This document shows, in pieces, positions 1 to 12,119 of a stretch of DNA of 64,000 nucleotides. The translations under genes and the position numbers were made by a program. The notes below the pieces were generated by a model that worked only from the letters and a program-made list of their open reading frames with translations, searched no databases and had not been told where the DNA came from. The stretch comes from Salvia splendens (lineage: Eukaryota; Streptophyta; Magnoliopsida; Lamiales; Lamiaceae), in the NCBI RefSeq assembly GCF_004379255.2, contig NC_056040.1, forward strand, positions 31,400,852 to 31,464,851, read 5' to 3'. Each line of letters starts with the position of its first letter. The first letter of the stretch is position 1.

Positions 1-1940
1 GATCGCCGCACGTAACCGAAACTTAGAAAGAACTTAGCTTTATGTTAATAACGCATGTTGCGAGCCTTTGCGGGGTGTTTTCGGGCGGGTTCGGAGTGGT
101 TTCGGAGGAGGAGAAGTCGCCTCCGGCGACGGGCAGCGGCGGACAGCCGCGCTCGACGTTCCCGGTGCGGATGACGTCTCACGGTGGCGACGGCGGCAGC
201 AGCAACGCGACGGGAGGCAGCAGCGGCCGGTGACTCCAGCTGGCAGCGACGCCGTGCGAAGTCCCTCCGCGGCAGCAGCTTCCCGGCGACCCTGCGACGG
301 CGACGAGTGGAGGCGGCAAGGCAACGGTGGCTTCACGACCCGCCGACTGTTCCAGCAGCGACGTCGTCGAGCCGGAGAGGGCGACGGCGGCGGCTGCTGT
401 GTGATTGCCGAGAGAGAGAGAGGACGACGGGGAGAGAGAAAGAGGGAAGAGAGAGAGAGTATGTTGGAGAGGGAGATATTGTTGGGCCAATCTTTTTTTT
501 TTAGGTTGGGCCTTTGTTTAGTTGTTGTTGGGGCCTTTTAATAAGTAATTTGGAAATATAATTATAGTTGGGCCTCTTTAATTGATGTGGCTCATTATGT
601 AATTTTGGAGAAATAAGGTGGCTAAGAAATTTAATCTCTTGGGCCGATAATTAAAATTTAATCTGGGGAAATTATTTCATTAATTTCCGGAAGATTTTTT
701 TGAAGAAGAATAATTTACCTAAGTATGAAGTAATACTTTTCAACGGTGAATTAATTAAGAAAAATTAAAGTATGCGCGTAAATAATTTATAGAAATTATT
801 TTCGATGTTATGGAAAATACGAGGAGCCAACGGAGGAAGGAACGAGCGTAAGCGGCCGACCGGCGTCGCACGCGACGCCTTGGGCGGCCGCCGAATAACC
901 GAAAATGTGCGAAAATCGAGAAAGAGAATTAAAAGATTTTAATTAGAGTGCATGCATTCTAATTATCATCGTTACAGAGGTTTGATATGAATTTTATGTG
1001 TTTTCCGGAAAGGTGGTTCGCACGCACGCTAAAAGTCGGAACGAGGAATTGTACGGAAATCCTAAGCTTTTGAGGTGGGCTTTATTCTTTAACGTTTATT
1101 TTAAATCAGTATGTTTACGGTGTTATAAGGATGTTTCTATAAGTATGTCATGTCGTGTTTATGTTTTGAAACTGCCTATCTGTTTGTCTACTAGAATAAA
1201 ACTCTACTAGACTTTGATGGTTAACGAATTCGGGTCTAACTAGGGTCTACGCCCTACTTAGACTAGTGCACTGATGGGGATCGTGAGCCAGCCCCTAGGT
1301 CGGCCGGTCCAGTGATCGAGATTGTGGCCACAGTCTCGTTTCACATGATGGTTCAGATATGGTATATGATGGAGAATGATGTTAGTCCGCGCGGACACTT
1401 TTTAAGGAAATGAACTTTAGTGTCTCTCGGCCTTTTAAAAGATAAACCCGGGATTCACTCGATGATGGCTTGACATATCTTAACGGTGAATGTTTTTGGG
1501 CATGAGTTCACTGGGTGCACCAAGTACTAAGCCACTGCATGTGTTTTCCCTATGTGCAGGTTGAGCGGGGTCGGGAGGCGGAGGACGTTGAGCGATGATC
1601 CAAGAACGTGTTAAATCACTGTTCCGGTTACTATTATGTCTTTATACATAGTAGTAGCTAAACTCTCAAAATTGCTTCCGCTACTCAATGTTTTTTTTTA
1701 GAATTTTTGTTATTTTCTTTGAACTGTTGAACTCTGTTACTTCCTTTATGGTCGCACTCTGTTATCTTTCATTTTGTAAACTTCAGGATTGAAACGTTAG
1801 TTGACTTAAATGGCATATCGTCTTTGATTGTCACGTTGTACTGCTTGGATCGTATCTTTCCCCCTTCTTCCCCGCTTCTTAATTCTCCCACTAGTCACGA
1901 TTTCCCGTGCTTCCTATCCTTAGGAAGTGCGGTCGTGACA
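1..1940 (+). repeat. Partial 5' LTR of the first Tekay element
   Basis: The sequence aligns with 38186-39940 of the complete element's LTR, so roughly 970 bases of the LTR lie beyond the left edge. It shares the GC-rich block near 110-400, the conserved ACTGGGTGCACCAAGTACT region near 1510 and the terminal GTGCGGTCGTGACA. Long ORFs in the GC-rich block are not conserved in frame and are not genes. Confidence 0.8.
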
Positions 1941-1942
1941 GA

Positions 1943-3114
1943 GGGACATAGCTTCGTTTGTGGAAAGATGTTTGGCGTGTCAACAAGTAAAAGCTTTGCA
2001 TCAACGACCCTATGGGAAGCTGCAACCGTTGGAAATTCCGGAGTGGAAGTGGGAACATATCGCCATGGACTTTGTGACGGGATTACCAAAGACCCGACAA
2101 GTGAATACAGCCATTTGGGTAATCATAGATCGCCTCACCAAGAGTACGCATTTTATACCCATCCCTATAACGCATGGATCCGACAAGCTAGCTCGGATTT
2201 ATGTGAAAGAAATCATTCGGCTACATGGAGTGCCAGTGACAATCACGTCGGACCGAGACACCAGGTTCACTTCAAGATTTTGGATAAGTTTGCAATGAGA
2301 GCTTGGTACGCGACTGAATTTTAGTACTGCTTTCCATCCACAAACCGATGGACAGTCCGAGAGAACGATTCAAACTCTCGAGGACATGTTGAGAGCCGTG
2401 GTTCTTGACAGAGGAGAAAATTGGGAAGTTGTACTACCTTTGATCGAGTTTTCCTATAACAACAGTTTCCAGGCGACTATAAATATGGCCCCATATGAAG
2501 CGTTTTATGGAAGGAAGTGTAGATCAGCCCTCTACTGGGATGAGGTTGGTGAAAGAAGAATACTCGGGCCAGATTCGGTCGAAGAAATGATAGAGATTGT
2601 GCGACAAATCCGACAAAGGATAAAAGAAGCACAAGACCGACAGAAGTCGTATGCTGATGTCCGGCGTACAGATTTACAGTTCAACACGGGAGATAAGGTG
2701 TTTTTGAAAGTATCTCCGTCGAAGGGAATAACGAGGTTTGGTATAAAGGGGAAGTTGAAGCCACGATACGTAGGGCCTTATGAAATCCTTGAGAAGGTGG
2801 GACCCGTAGCGTATAGGTTGGCACTACCACCAAGTTTTGGGACTGTGCATAACGTTTTCCATGTGTCGCAATTACGAAAGTATATGTTCGATCCCAAACA
2901 CGTGGTGTATCAAGAGGAAATGATTTTGAATCCCGACTTGAGTTATGAGGAAAAGCCCGAAGCTATTCTGGACAGGAAAGTGCAAGAGTTGAGGAATAAG
3001 TCAATCGTTTCCGTGAAAGTGCTTTGGAAACATCATGGTCACGAGGAGGCTACTTGGGAACTCGAGGATAAAATGAAAGAGAAATACCCGGAGCTTTTCA
3101 TTAGGAACGAGTAA
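1943..3114 (+). pseudogene. Integrase C-terminal half plus chromodomain (pol remnant)
   Basis: The remnant starts inside the integrase zinc-binding domain ([18 protein letters not shown]) and runs through the catalytic core with [21 protein letters not shown] and the SERTIQTLEDM helix. It ends with a chromodomain (EAILDRK to KYPELF), which marks a chromovirus and is thought to guide integration to heterochromatin. One in-frame TGA at 2296-2298 interrupts it; the paralogue at 45 kb has CGA at that codon, so a C-to-T change explains it. There is no start codon of its own because the upstream part is deleted. It is followed by a purine-rich tract at 3137-3149 and the 3' LTR. Confidence 0.88.
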
Positions 3115-3149
3115 ATTTCGGGACGAAATTTCTGTTAAGGTGGGTAGAA

Positions 3150-6045
3150 TGTAACGCCCGTACCTTAAATATGAAATTAAATTTATGTAACGAAATAATT
3201 GATAAAATTATTTCGAATTCTATGCTTCTCGATGAATGAGTTTTGAAAAAAAACGTATGGTTTATGTGTTTAATGTGAAAAGGAGCGTGCTTATTTATTG
3301 AATTATGAACGATGGGAGACATGTGGAAGGTCTCGTTGAAAGAATGACGACGAAATAGCTTTTTTTTTTAGCAAGACGAATGAATTACGTGGAAAGGAAT
3401 ATATTTTCTATCTATGGATAACGATGCACATAAATCGAGGAATGGTCGAAGGGGTATTATATTTGAAACAACACCAAATATAAATGATGCCGTTAAACGT
3501 ACTTTAATAAAGTCCCGTGAATTGTAATTATCGAAAAGGAATGCGAAAATATAAAGTATGAACTTATTTTGGGCTTTGCAAATTTAATTAGAGTCCAATT
3601 ATCTATCTACAAAATAGCTTGGACCCTAATTATTTTTTTTTAAATCCACCAAATAATAATAGTATTACCAATTTGGGCTCACAATAACTTGAGCCCAACA
3701 ACACTACTTAAAATAATTGAAGCCCAATACAATTCCAAGTAAATGGGAACAAGCCAAAAAATTATTCTTCTTCTCCTTCTCCAAGTAGGCGACGGCTTCC
3801 CTACAAAACTCTCCACCTTTCATCTTCTCCAACTCCTTCACCTCCTTCCACCATCAATGCCTACAAACCAAGAGTCACCCACCACTTCTCATTTAACCTC
3901 TTTTCTAAACTCCTCACATTACACTACACAAAAAAAAGAGAAAGTGAGAGAGAGCCGAGAGAAAGCAAGAGGAGGAGGAGTTCTTTTTTTCACCATTCTT
4001 GTCCATTCACCACCAAAATCAACCATTTTGGAGGTATACTCTTTTCTAAATCTTAAAGCATGATTAAATGGTAGCTTGCATATATCAATTTCATAATTCT
4101 TTTCCATAACCAACTCAACCAATTAACAATTGAAACAAATCGAATGATCGTCGTATGTAATCGAAAGCATGAAAGAACTTAACTTTATAATAATAACGTA
4201 TATTGCGGGACGTTTCGGGGTGGTTCCGGGTTTGTTTGGAGTAATTCAGGGAAAGCGGCGGCCGGCAGAGGCAGCTGGTGGACGGCAGAGACGTCGCCGG
4301 TTCCCGTGCTGGCGGTGAACGATCACTGGCGGAGCTGGAGGAGTCCGGCGAACGCAGCGGCGGCGGCCGGCGACTCCAGCAGCAACCACAGCAGCGACGG
4401 CAGCGGCACTCTACGGCGATCCCAGCGAGCGTCGCGACGAGGCAGCAGCGGCTCGCGACTTCCCGGCGACTCCAGCGACTGCCCCGACGGCTGCGGTGAG
4501 CCGGAGCGAGCGACGACGTGGAGAATGTCTGGTTTCCAGATTCAGCCGATTGGGGGAGGAAGTAGAGTAGAGAGGGAGAGAGGAGATAGAGAGAGAGATA
4601 TAAAAGAATGGGGCTTGCTTAAAAAAATGTGTGTGTGTTGGACCTTTACTTGTTTTGTTTGGGCCTAGTAATTAAAATGGGATGAGTGTTTTGTTGGGCT
4701 CCATATAAGTTGATTTGGGGCTTAAGATTTAATTGGAAGAAGGAGGTGAGAAAGATAATTAAGGTGTGGGCCGATAACTTAATCACAAAGAATAATTTAA
4801 ATTAATTATGGGGAATTATTTAATTAATTCCCGGAAGACTTTTTGAAGGATGAATTATTTTATCCTAAGTATGAAATAATACTTTTTTTCAACGGTAAAT
4901 AATTACGAAAATTAAAGTATGCGCTTAAATAATTTTTAGAAATTATTTTCGACGTTATGGAAAATACGAGGAGCCAACGGAGGAAAAAAACGAGCGTAAG
5001 CGGCCGACCGGCGTCGCACGCGACGCCTTGGGCGGCCGCCGAACAACCAAAAATGCACGGAAATCGAGAAAGAAGATTTAAGGAATTTAATTAGAGTGCA
5101 TGCATTCTAATTTTCGTCGTTTCCGCGTTTTGATATGAATTTTATGTATTTTCCGAAAAGGTGGTTCGCACGCACGCTAAAAGTCGGAACGAGGAATTTT
5201 ACGGAAATCCTAAGCTTTTGAGGTGGGCTTTACTACTTAAATTCTTTTATTTTGAAATGATATGTTTATGGTGAAATAAGGGTGGTTTAAAATAGTATGT
5301 CATGCCGTTTTTATGTTTTGAATTGCCCATCTGATTGTCTACTGGGATAATATCCTACTAGACTTTGATAGTTAACGAATTCGGGTCTGACTAGGGAGTG
5401 AGTCCCTACTCGGACTAGTGCACTGATAGGGATCGTGAGCCGTCCCCTAGGTCGGCCGGTCCAGTGATCGAGATTGTGGCCACAGTCTCGTTTCACATGA
5501 TGGTTAAGATATGGTATATGATGGAGGATGATGTTAGTCCGCGCAGACACTATTTTATGGAAATGAATTTTTGTGCTTCTCGGTTCTTTTTAAAGAAAAA
5601 CCCAGGATTTACACAATGATGGCTTAACATATCTTAACGATGAATGATTTCGGGCATGAGTTCACTGGGTGCATCAAGTACTCAGCCCCTGCATATGTTT
5701 TCCCTATGTGCAGGTTGAGCGAGGTCGGGAGGCGGAGGACGTTGAGTGATGATTTCAAGAATTTGTTCGGTTACTACTATGTCTTCATACGTAGTAGTAG
5801 CTACACTCTCAAATTGCTTCCGCTATTCAAGTCCTTAGAACTCTGTTATTTTCTTTATTGTCGAACTTTGTTATCCTTCATTATGCAACTTGGGTTTTGA
5901 AACGTTGGTTTAAATAAATGGAATTTCATCTTCGATCGATAAGTTGTATTGCCTTGAATTGTTTCCCCCTTCTTCCCCGCTTCTTAATTCCCCCACTAGT
6001 CACGATTTCCCGGGCTTCCTATCCTTAAGAAGTGCGGTCGTGACA
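3150..6045 (+). repeat. 3' LTR of the first Tekay element
   Basis: The LTR begins TGTAACGCCC immediately after AAGGTGGGTAGAA and ends GTCGTGACA, giving TG...CA ends and 2896 bp. It diverges visibly from the partial LTR at 1-1940, especially in the GC-rich block (4250-4560 against 110-420). A small ORF at 3743-4063 looks like chance coding in the LTR. Confidence 0.85.
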
Positions 6046-6478
6046 AGTGGATGCCAGGTTTAGAAAGAAAAAGAATGAAAGAAGGAACGAGGAAACATAC
6101 CTTATATGAAAATGTCGCGTCTGTCTTGACACAGCGGTCGCTGACTGTAGTCCAACGGACCGCTGAGGATGGTTTGTCCTCACTGTTCTTCTTTCGCTGC
6201 TCCAATATTTTTTTTTTAAAAATGAAAATTAACTAAACAGAAAAATATAATTTTTTATAGTTTTTTTTAGAAACGAGAAATAAAAATAAATCTAAAGAAA
6301 AACGAAAATCAAGAAAAATTAGTACACCTCCATTGTTGCGCTCCCCGTTCTCCTCAAGTACCTCGAAAAAAAAATCAAAAGAAAAATTAAATAATAATAC
6401 ACTCTAAATTAGTATACTCAACCTTTCTACAATATCAACTTAAAGCAAAAATATTCCCCGGCAAAGGCGCCAAAAACG
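6046..6478 (-). mobile_element. Leader and tRNA-Asp primer-binding site of a second Ty3-type element
   Basis: Read on the minus strand, the LTR at 7839-6479 is followed after six bases by TGGCGCCTTTGCCGGGG (6472-6456). This matches the 3' end of plant tRNA-Asp at 16 of 17 positions as I recall that tRNA. Such primer sites are typical of the Athila/Tat branch of Ty3 elements. The rest is AT-rich leader cut off by the Tekay LTR at 6045. It also holds CAGCGGTCGCTG at 6132-6143. Confidence 0.6.
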
Positions 6479-7839
6479 TGATGCACTATTTTTTAGCACT
6501 ACAACTACTTGCAAGTATACAAGGTAGAACTAGTATAGCTAAAGGTCAGTACCGGGATATCGAACTTAGGGAATAGAATTGCAACTGCCTATCATATACT
6601 AAGCGTCATATACTATCTAGAGAAACAAGAGTTTTAAGTTTTAATTGAAGAAACTAAAAAAAATAGATAAAATAAAAGAAAATAAACAAAACAAATAAGA
6701 TAGAATTAGGCAAATAGAGGAATTTAAAGGATAATGATTTCACTAACTCTTTAATTATTCTAATTAGTTCTACGTTCATCCGACTCAAGTCACAATTATT
6801 GTATGAACATATAAGATAAACCAATCAAAGCTATCACCAATCAAAGATTGACAATAATCAAGATAACGGCCAATTAGTCGAACAAACGCTCAAGAAAAAT
6901 CAAGTGGAACGAGTTGTAAACATTAAACATAAAAAGAACTACATAAAAATTCAATTACTATCTAACCTCAAAATTCTATTGTTTAGCAATCCATAGACAG
7001 ATGAACTAAAACAATAATTAAAGTACGAAACATGAAATAAACAAACAAAACCCAAGGTTGAATCTTGAAGTCTTCATGCTCCTCTTGCCTTACTTCAATC
7101 TCCAAGAATGATAGAAGAATTAGGTTAAGAAGTGGAGAGGGAAGAGCATTGGAGGCTCCCCTTTTGGGAGCTATGGAAGGGTTAATATTATGAAATAGGT
7201 TATTGGGTATTTATATGCTTGAAATGGATTTAAACTTGGTAAAAAGTTTCCTCCAAGTAATAGTAATATGGAATTTTTGTGCCCTATAGGTTAAGGAAAA
7301 GATTTGGCTTCACAAGGTAATGTCTTCTTTCCTTACTTGAATTTCCGCCTAAATTCTGCACTTGACAGATTTGCGCAACTTTGGTAGAATGACTTTAATT
7401 TTCTCCACAGAGCTTCGATTGGGATGATCAAGGTACCAACGAGAAGCTATTTCAAATACGAAGAGAATGGTATGTAGAATTCCATGATCGGACTTCAGAA
7501 TCTCTGGAAAAATGAGTATGAACAGAGGCTGTCGTGAAAGACCAGGCCCAGCGGCCGCTGACAAGTGCCCAGCGGGCTGCTGGAGAGAGTCAGAACGTTC
7601 TGGAGTGGTTTTCAGCGACCGCTGGCGTGCGCCAGTGGCCCGTTGGGTTGCCTTCGGCTCCAACTTATGAACTTTGACGTTTTTATGCCCTTTTCAGCTC
7701 TATTTTGGACATTTCTCACAAAACACGTCAATATACCAAAATGGATAAAAAAATGCAAATAATGGACATGTAATGCAACTTTGACACTCAAAACGGAGCA
7801 AAAATTGGCCTTAAAATAGTGCAAAATCTGAGCGTATCA
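6479..7839 (-). repeat. LTR of tRNA-Asp-primed family, copy L1
   Basis: On the minus strand it starts TGATACGCTCAGATTTTGCAC-like sequence (7839 downward) and ends AGTGCATCA at 6479, so it has TG...CA ends. A TATA box (CATATAAATACC) lies at about 7202-7213. Upstream of it in U3 lie palindromes, including a perfect CAGCGGCCGCTG at 7549-7560 and CAGCGACCGCTG at 7613-7624. Length is 1361 bp. The primer site next to it makes it a 5' LTR. Confidence 0.65.
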
Positions 7840-7975
7840 CACATTTCTCACAAAACATGTCAAAATATCGAAATAGATAAAATATACAAATAATGGACAT
7901 GTAATGCAACTTTGACACTCAAAACGGATCAAATATTGGCCTTAAAATAGTGTATAATCTGAGTGTATCACTTTT
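7840..7975 (-). repeat. Partial second copy of the L1 LTR start
   Basis: About 130 bp repeats the stretch at 7710-7839, from the CTCACAAAAC block to a decayed GAGTGTATCA end. It is a local duplication or the broken LTR of a neighbouring copy. Confidence 0.6.
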
Positions 7976-8139
7976 CGGCACAAAGATTAATAAAAGTGTG
8001 TTAAGTGGATGGAGTATAACGTAAGAGAGTATAAAGTAAGAGGGATGAAGATATAATAAAGTAAGAGAGGGAATGTTTTTGCCAAAAATATAAATGACTC
8101 ATTTATGTTGGAACTTCCCATAATAGAAAAATAACTCAA

Positions 8140-9190
8140 TTAACATGGAAATGAGGGATTTCTAGATATTGAACACGAGGAAAAATGGATTTTGGGTTTG
8201 GTTTGACAAAAATTAAACAAAGAACAATTAAACAATTTAAATAAATAGAAAGCAATTAACCAGATATTTGAAAATGGAGAAGATAAGGGGATTATAGAGA
8301 TATGATTCAAAAATTCTGTCTATATAAACACAATCATGATATCCAAACAACGACTATAGGGTTACTAGGGAGAGTCAGCTAACTACTGTAGTTGACTGGG
8401 TATAGTAGATTATTGGCATTATGGTTTTCAATTTTAGGTATAACTTCTACTAGATCAATTAGACCCTTATTAAATTCTCACTCTTATGTTTACCTTTTTT
8501 GTGATATTTACTATGGTGTCATCAATTCTAATCTAACATGTGGATCCTCACTCACCCACATGCCACTAAATCATACATATGTTTTCTGTCACACAATCAG
8601 AAGCATTATCTAACAAAATTCATCAAAGTAAATGAAGTATTGAATATCAAAAATTAGAATTACTCTCAATCCCTGGGATTCATCAAAATAGTTACCCCTA
8701 GACGAGGTAACAAAATCCGTTGTAAGAAAAGAAAATATAAAAATGATCAATAGATGGATCTTGAAATCTTTGTCTACAATCTTGCCTTGCTCCAAAGTGT
8801 GAATGATGGAAGATGAAAGATGGAATGGAAGTGTATGATGATCCATGTAGAGAAAATTCGGAATTCATGTTATGGACCTCTTCAATGTAGAATGTGAAGT
8901 ATTTATAGACTTGTAAGTGAATTCATCAGTTTGGTAATAATTTTGGCTCAAAAAGGTAAGTCTTGTGAATGCACTTGATGTACAAACTCAGCGGATCGCT
9001 GAATTGGACTCAGTGGTTCGCTGACTTGCTCTTGGAACTCTTGGCATCACCTTCAGCGGACCGTTGACTATCTCAACGGACAGTTGGGTGGGAGGTCAGC
9101 TCATGAGTGTTTTCGTAATGGACCACTGGACCTCCATCAACCTGTGGTGTGCTCAACAACTGCTGACTTTGTGTCAGTGTTTGGGGTTAT
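8140..9190 (-). repeat. Degraded LTR of the same family, copy L2
   Basis: It shares long blocks with L4 and L5, for example the AATCTAACATGTGGATCCTC region near 8530. A TATA-like CTATAAATAC lies near 8898 on the minus strand. The U3 motifs follow the same pattern: CAGCGGATCGCTG at 8989-9001, CAGCGGACCGTTG near 9054 and further variants to 9090. No coding sequence is seen. Confidence 0.55.
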
Positions 9191-9739
9191 GGTGAACCAT
9201 GCACAAAGGAATAATTGCATAAATAAATAAATCAGACAAACGAATCTATTTGACCGATTATGAGATTAATTGATTCACATGGTAAACAGTTAATTTCATA
9301 CTAGAATGCTGCACATAGTTCACAAAACAAGGAATACAACCTTAATTCATGAATTCCTACAGTTTAGAATTAACGATTTGATTCTCTAAGAAATCGAAGA
9401 TTGCTTGCTACTTCTCCACGTGAAGTTTTTCGTACTCAACCACGAATCTTCTAACCTATTTTTTGAACTCAAGTTATGACCTTTGGGATTGAAAAACTTA
9501 TCAGAACCAAAAGGACTCGACTAGAAAAGAAGACAAAACTTCGGCTACCAAAGGAAATGATATCACCTAACAACTATGCCTTTCTTTTGACCAATTTTTG
9601 TTGTTGCAACTAACTCTATAGTCACTTCCATGATGGTCTTCCTTCCTCTTTTTAAGAATGATCCATTCGCATCTGAATCCAATACACTAGCAATTTTTTT
9701 CGTTAAATCCATTATAAAGGATTCTTACCTGATGATTTA
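9191..9739. repeat. Unclassified dispersed repeat segment
   Basis: The part around 9400-9520 (CTTGCTACTTCTCCACGTGAA and following) has a second copy at about 51430-51560. It is therefore a dispersed repeat, possibly an LTR fragment. No ORF with recognisable function is present. Confidence 0.4.
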
Positions 9740-10123
9740 TCTCAAAACCATTATTTAGGCATTTGCGGTGCAGTGCTTTGAAACTTAAAAGGGCTTCGTA
9801 TAGAGGCTTGTCCTCAGATAGAACAAGAATATCTCGCCCTTCCGTTTCAGTATGGTGCCAGGAGGGTAGTACTTACCTTGGAACAAGCCAACTATATCGA
9901 CTCACTTGGAGACCTCGACTGCGAATAAACTTTCGTACCATTTTTTAGTAGCGTCAATAAGAGAAAAGGGAAAGGTTCTTACCCTTACGCCATTTTCATC
10001 TATGCCATTCAGTGTGAATGTGTCTGTGATCTCCAAAATCTTGGTTAAATGGCGGTTTGCATCTTTAATGGTTCTTCCCGCAAAAACATTATGTTCCACT
10101 CTATTGTACTTTCTCTGTCCCAA
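9740..10123 (-). pseudogene. Retrotransposon gag remnant (Athila/Tat-like)
   Basis: Minus-strand translation gives a gag capsid-type segment. It contains DTFTLNGIDENGVRVRTFPFS, then DATKKWYESL, then FQGKYYPP, and after a frame change EDKPLYEALLSFKALHRK. This order (a 'TF.LNG' stretch, 'FPFSL', 'W...L', 'F..KYFPP', 'E.LYEAW.R') is what plant Ty3 gag proteins of the Athila/Tat group show. The reading frame is broken at least twice and both ends are missing. It lies upstream, in minus orientation, of LTR L2 and may belong to the same element. Confidence 0.65.
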
Positions 10124-10600
10124 TTAAAGTAAGGAAATTTTTTGAATATGAATATTAAAAAATTATACTAAATAGATTAAATGAAAATAAAATAAAATAA
10201 AATAGGACAGGATTAGATAATAAAGTAGATAATAGAATAAAGTAAAAGTGATTACATGTTATATTTTTTTTATTAAAAATAAATAACTCACTAATTAGGA
10301 AATTCAAAAAAAGTAACATGAAATAATTTAACTTAATTGAAATTTTTAAAAAGAAACATGACTCCGTTTAGTTGAAACAGAAAGTATATTACATATGTTG
10401 TCAGGCTCTTGAAAGTTAAATTCAGATCAATGTTACTTTGAAGACTAACATTGATAGATACAAAATAATTATATACACTTACGTATGTAATTAATGACTC
10501 TCGCATTCTTTATTTAAATTTATGAACAAAATTTACAGAGGAATTGACTTGAGTGATGACATATTAGTCATTAAATAGTGTAAATTTTGATAGCCCATTT
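10124..10600. other. AT-rich intergenic stretch, nothing recognised
   Basis: No convincing ORF or repeat boundary is visible. The segment from 10120 to 10380 has the base pattern of a decayed MITE but no clear terminal pair. Confidence 0.4.
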
Positions 10601-12103
10601 GGCCATCCACAATAGCGCCTAGCGCACCACTTAGCCGAGCGCCGGCGCTAGGCGGTGCGCTAGGCGATCTATTGCAACCGCCCAGCCATTTCCGGAATTA
10701 AAAACCGCCTAGCGCGAATTAATTTTTTTTTTCGAAACACTATATATACGCGCCTTGCACGTCATTTTCATTCACACCACTTGTTTTAACGAGTACTCTC
10801 TCTATCTAAATTTATGTACAAGATCAACACCTAGAAATGAGTAATGCCGGTGCTAGTAGTGGTGGGGATGCTGAGGAGTACGAGCGTATAATGAACGAAG
10901 CGCTAGAGGCCTATACGAACCGTGAGATTGATCAATGGATGCAGATGGCCCTGCAGCCGGCGGTACCTCGACCTCGCCCAGTGGTACACCGCCGAGCGGT
11001 GATTGATCGTGATCACGTAGCTGCACATCAGCGCCTGTACGAAGACTACTTCGCACAGGAGCCGCGGTTCAACGCCAACCTTTTCAGGCGCCGTTTTAGG
11101 ATGAGCAGGTCCCTGTTTATGCGTATTGTTAACGCGTTGGAGCAACGATATCTGTATTTCCGCTTCAGGCACGATGCGTCTGGCAGACCCGGCCACACAC
11201 CTATTCAAAAGTGCACTGCGGCAATCCGACAGTTGGCCTACGGAGGCGCGACAGACATGTGGGACGAGTACCTCCACATCGGTGAGACGACTGCCCTGGA
11301 ATGTATGAAGTATTTCTGTCAGAGCAAATTGAAATATTCAGTGATCAGTACCTTTGAAGCCCTACCCCCGAAGACTGCCGGGATCTTTTGCGGATGCACG
11401 GGGAACATCATGGGTTCCCGGGGATGTTAGGCAGCATAGAATGTATGCATTGGGAGTGGAAGAACTGTCCCGCTTCCTGGAAGGGGTTCTACACGACCGG
11501 CTTCAAGGGAAAGAATCCCACGATGATCCTCGAGGCCGTAGCTGATTACCGGCTGTGGATTTGGCATGCGTATTTTGGGATAGCCGGTTCGAACAACGAG
11601 CTCAACGTCCTCAACTCGTCACCACTTTTCAACGAGCAGTGTCAGGGTGTCGGTCCGGCCATCAGTTTTGTCGCCAACGGCAACCGGCATGATATGGGTA
11701 CCTCATGATGAAGACGGCCGCCTCCAAGCACATGCCGACATGCGCCAAACGGAGGCTCATATTCGACTCCAAAAGGATTTAATTGAAGAGTTATGGGCGC
11801 GGAGGACTGCACGACAGTAGTTTTTTTTGTTAATTATGTAATTTTTTTTAATTAATGTACTTTTTAAATTTTAATAATATTATTGAATTTTCTCGTATAT
11901 GTCTCGTAAATTAAATTGCGTATTTTGTGTGATTGTTAATTATTTGTTTTATATAATTTTGAGTGATGTGGTTGGGCTATTTATGATGTGGCTAGGCTAT
12001 GGCTGAGCTATTTATGATGTGGCTGGAGGATTTTTAGTGTTGATGATGTGGCAGGAGGAGTTTGTGGCTAGGCTATTGCTGGGCTATTCCTATTGTCGAT
12101 GGC
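10601..12103 (+). mobile_element. PIF/Harbinger element A1 (transposase type, deleted)
   Basis: The left end GGCCATCCACAATAG and the right end CTATTGTCGATGGC are inverted copies with one mismatch. Subterminal GC-rich repeats (GCGCTAGGCGGTGCGCT type) follow the left end, then a TATA-box leader (CTATATATACGCGCC near 10741). Repeats of GATGTGGC(T/A)GG precede the right end. The same ends recur in A2 (21351-23366) and A3 (60526-61432). No clean target duplication is visible. It lies about 525 bp upstream of IAA33. Confidence 0.8.
10837..11820 (+). pseudogene. Harbinger (HARBI1-type) transposase, broken
   Basis: This is a DDE transposase of the PIF/Harbinger family (nuclease HARBI1-like in most annotations). 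The N-terminal part (start 10837) includes FRRRFRMSRSLFMRIV and QKCTAAIRQLAYG. After frame changes near 11340-11420 comes HGFPGMLGSIECMHWEWKNC, then WHAYFGIAGSNNELNVLNSS. The middle-to-C-terminal section (YYLADGIYP, VERAFGVLQ) is deleted. The tail resumes as QKDLIEELWARR and stops at 11818-11820. Two expected catalytic Asp positions read Glu here (IECMHW and NNELNVL), and the third acidic residue is deleted. It cannot be active. Confidence 0.88.
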
Positions 12104-12119
12104 ATTATCAGCACTCAAT

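Larger units (their letters stand above)
1..6045 (+). mobile_element. Tekay-type Ty3 chromovirus, internally deleted, 5' end outside the window
   Basis: This is a partial LTR retrotransposon. It consists of a 5'-truncated LTR (1-1940), a short internal region (1941-3149) and a full 3' LTR (3150-6045). The internal region keeps only the end of pol. LTR end TGACA at 1936-1940 is joined directly to integrase sequence matching position 44784 of the complete relative at 37218-48750. About 4.8 kb (primer site, gag, protease, RT and RNase H) is therefore missing. The 3' flank after 6045 cannot be paired with a 5' target duplication because the left end is off the window. Clade is inferred from the chromodomain and from similarity to the complete copy. 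Confidence 0.85.

Noticed and set aside
68..541. Long Arg/Gly-rich ORFs in the GC-rich block of the LTRs (also 4278-4668, 38209-38609, 47016-47363)
   Set aside because: They lie inside LTRs, occur in several overlapping frames, and the frame is not kept between LTR copies; high GC removes stop codons by chance.
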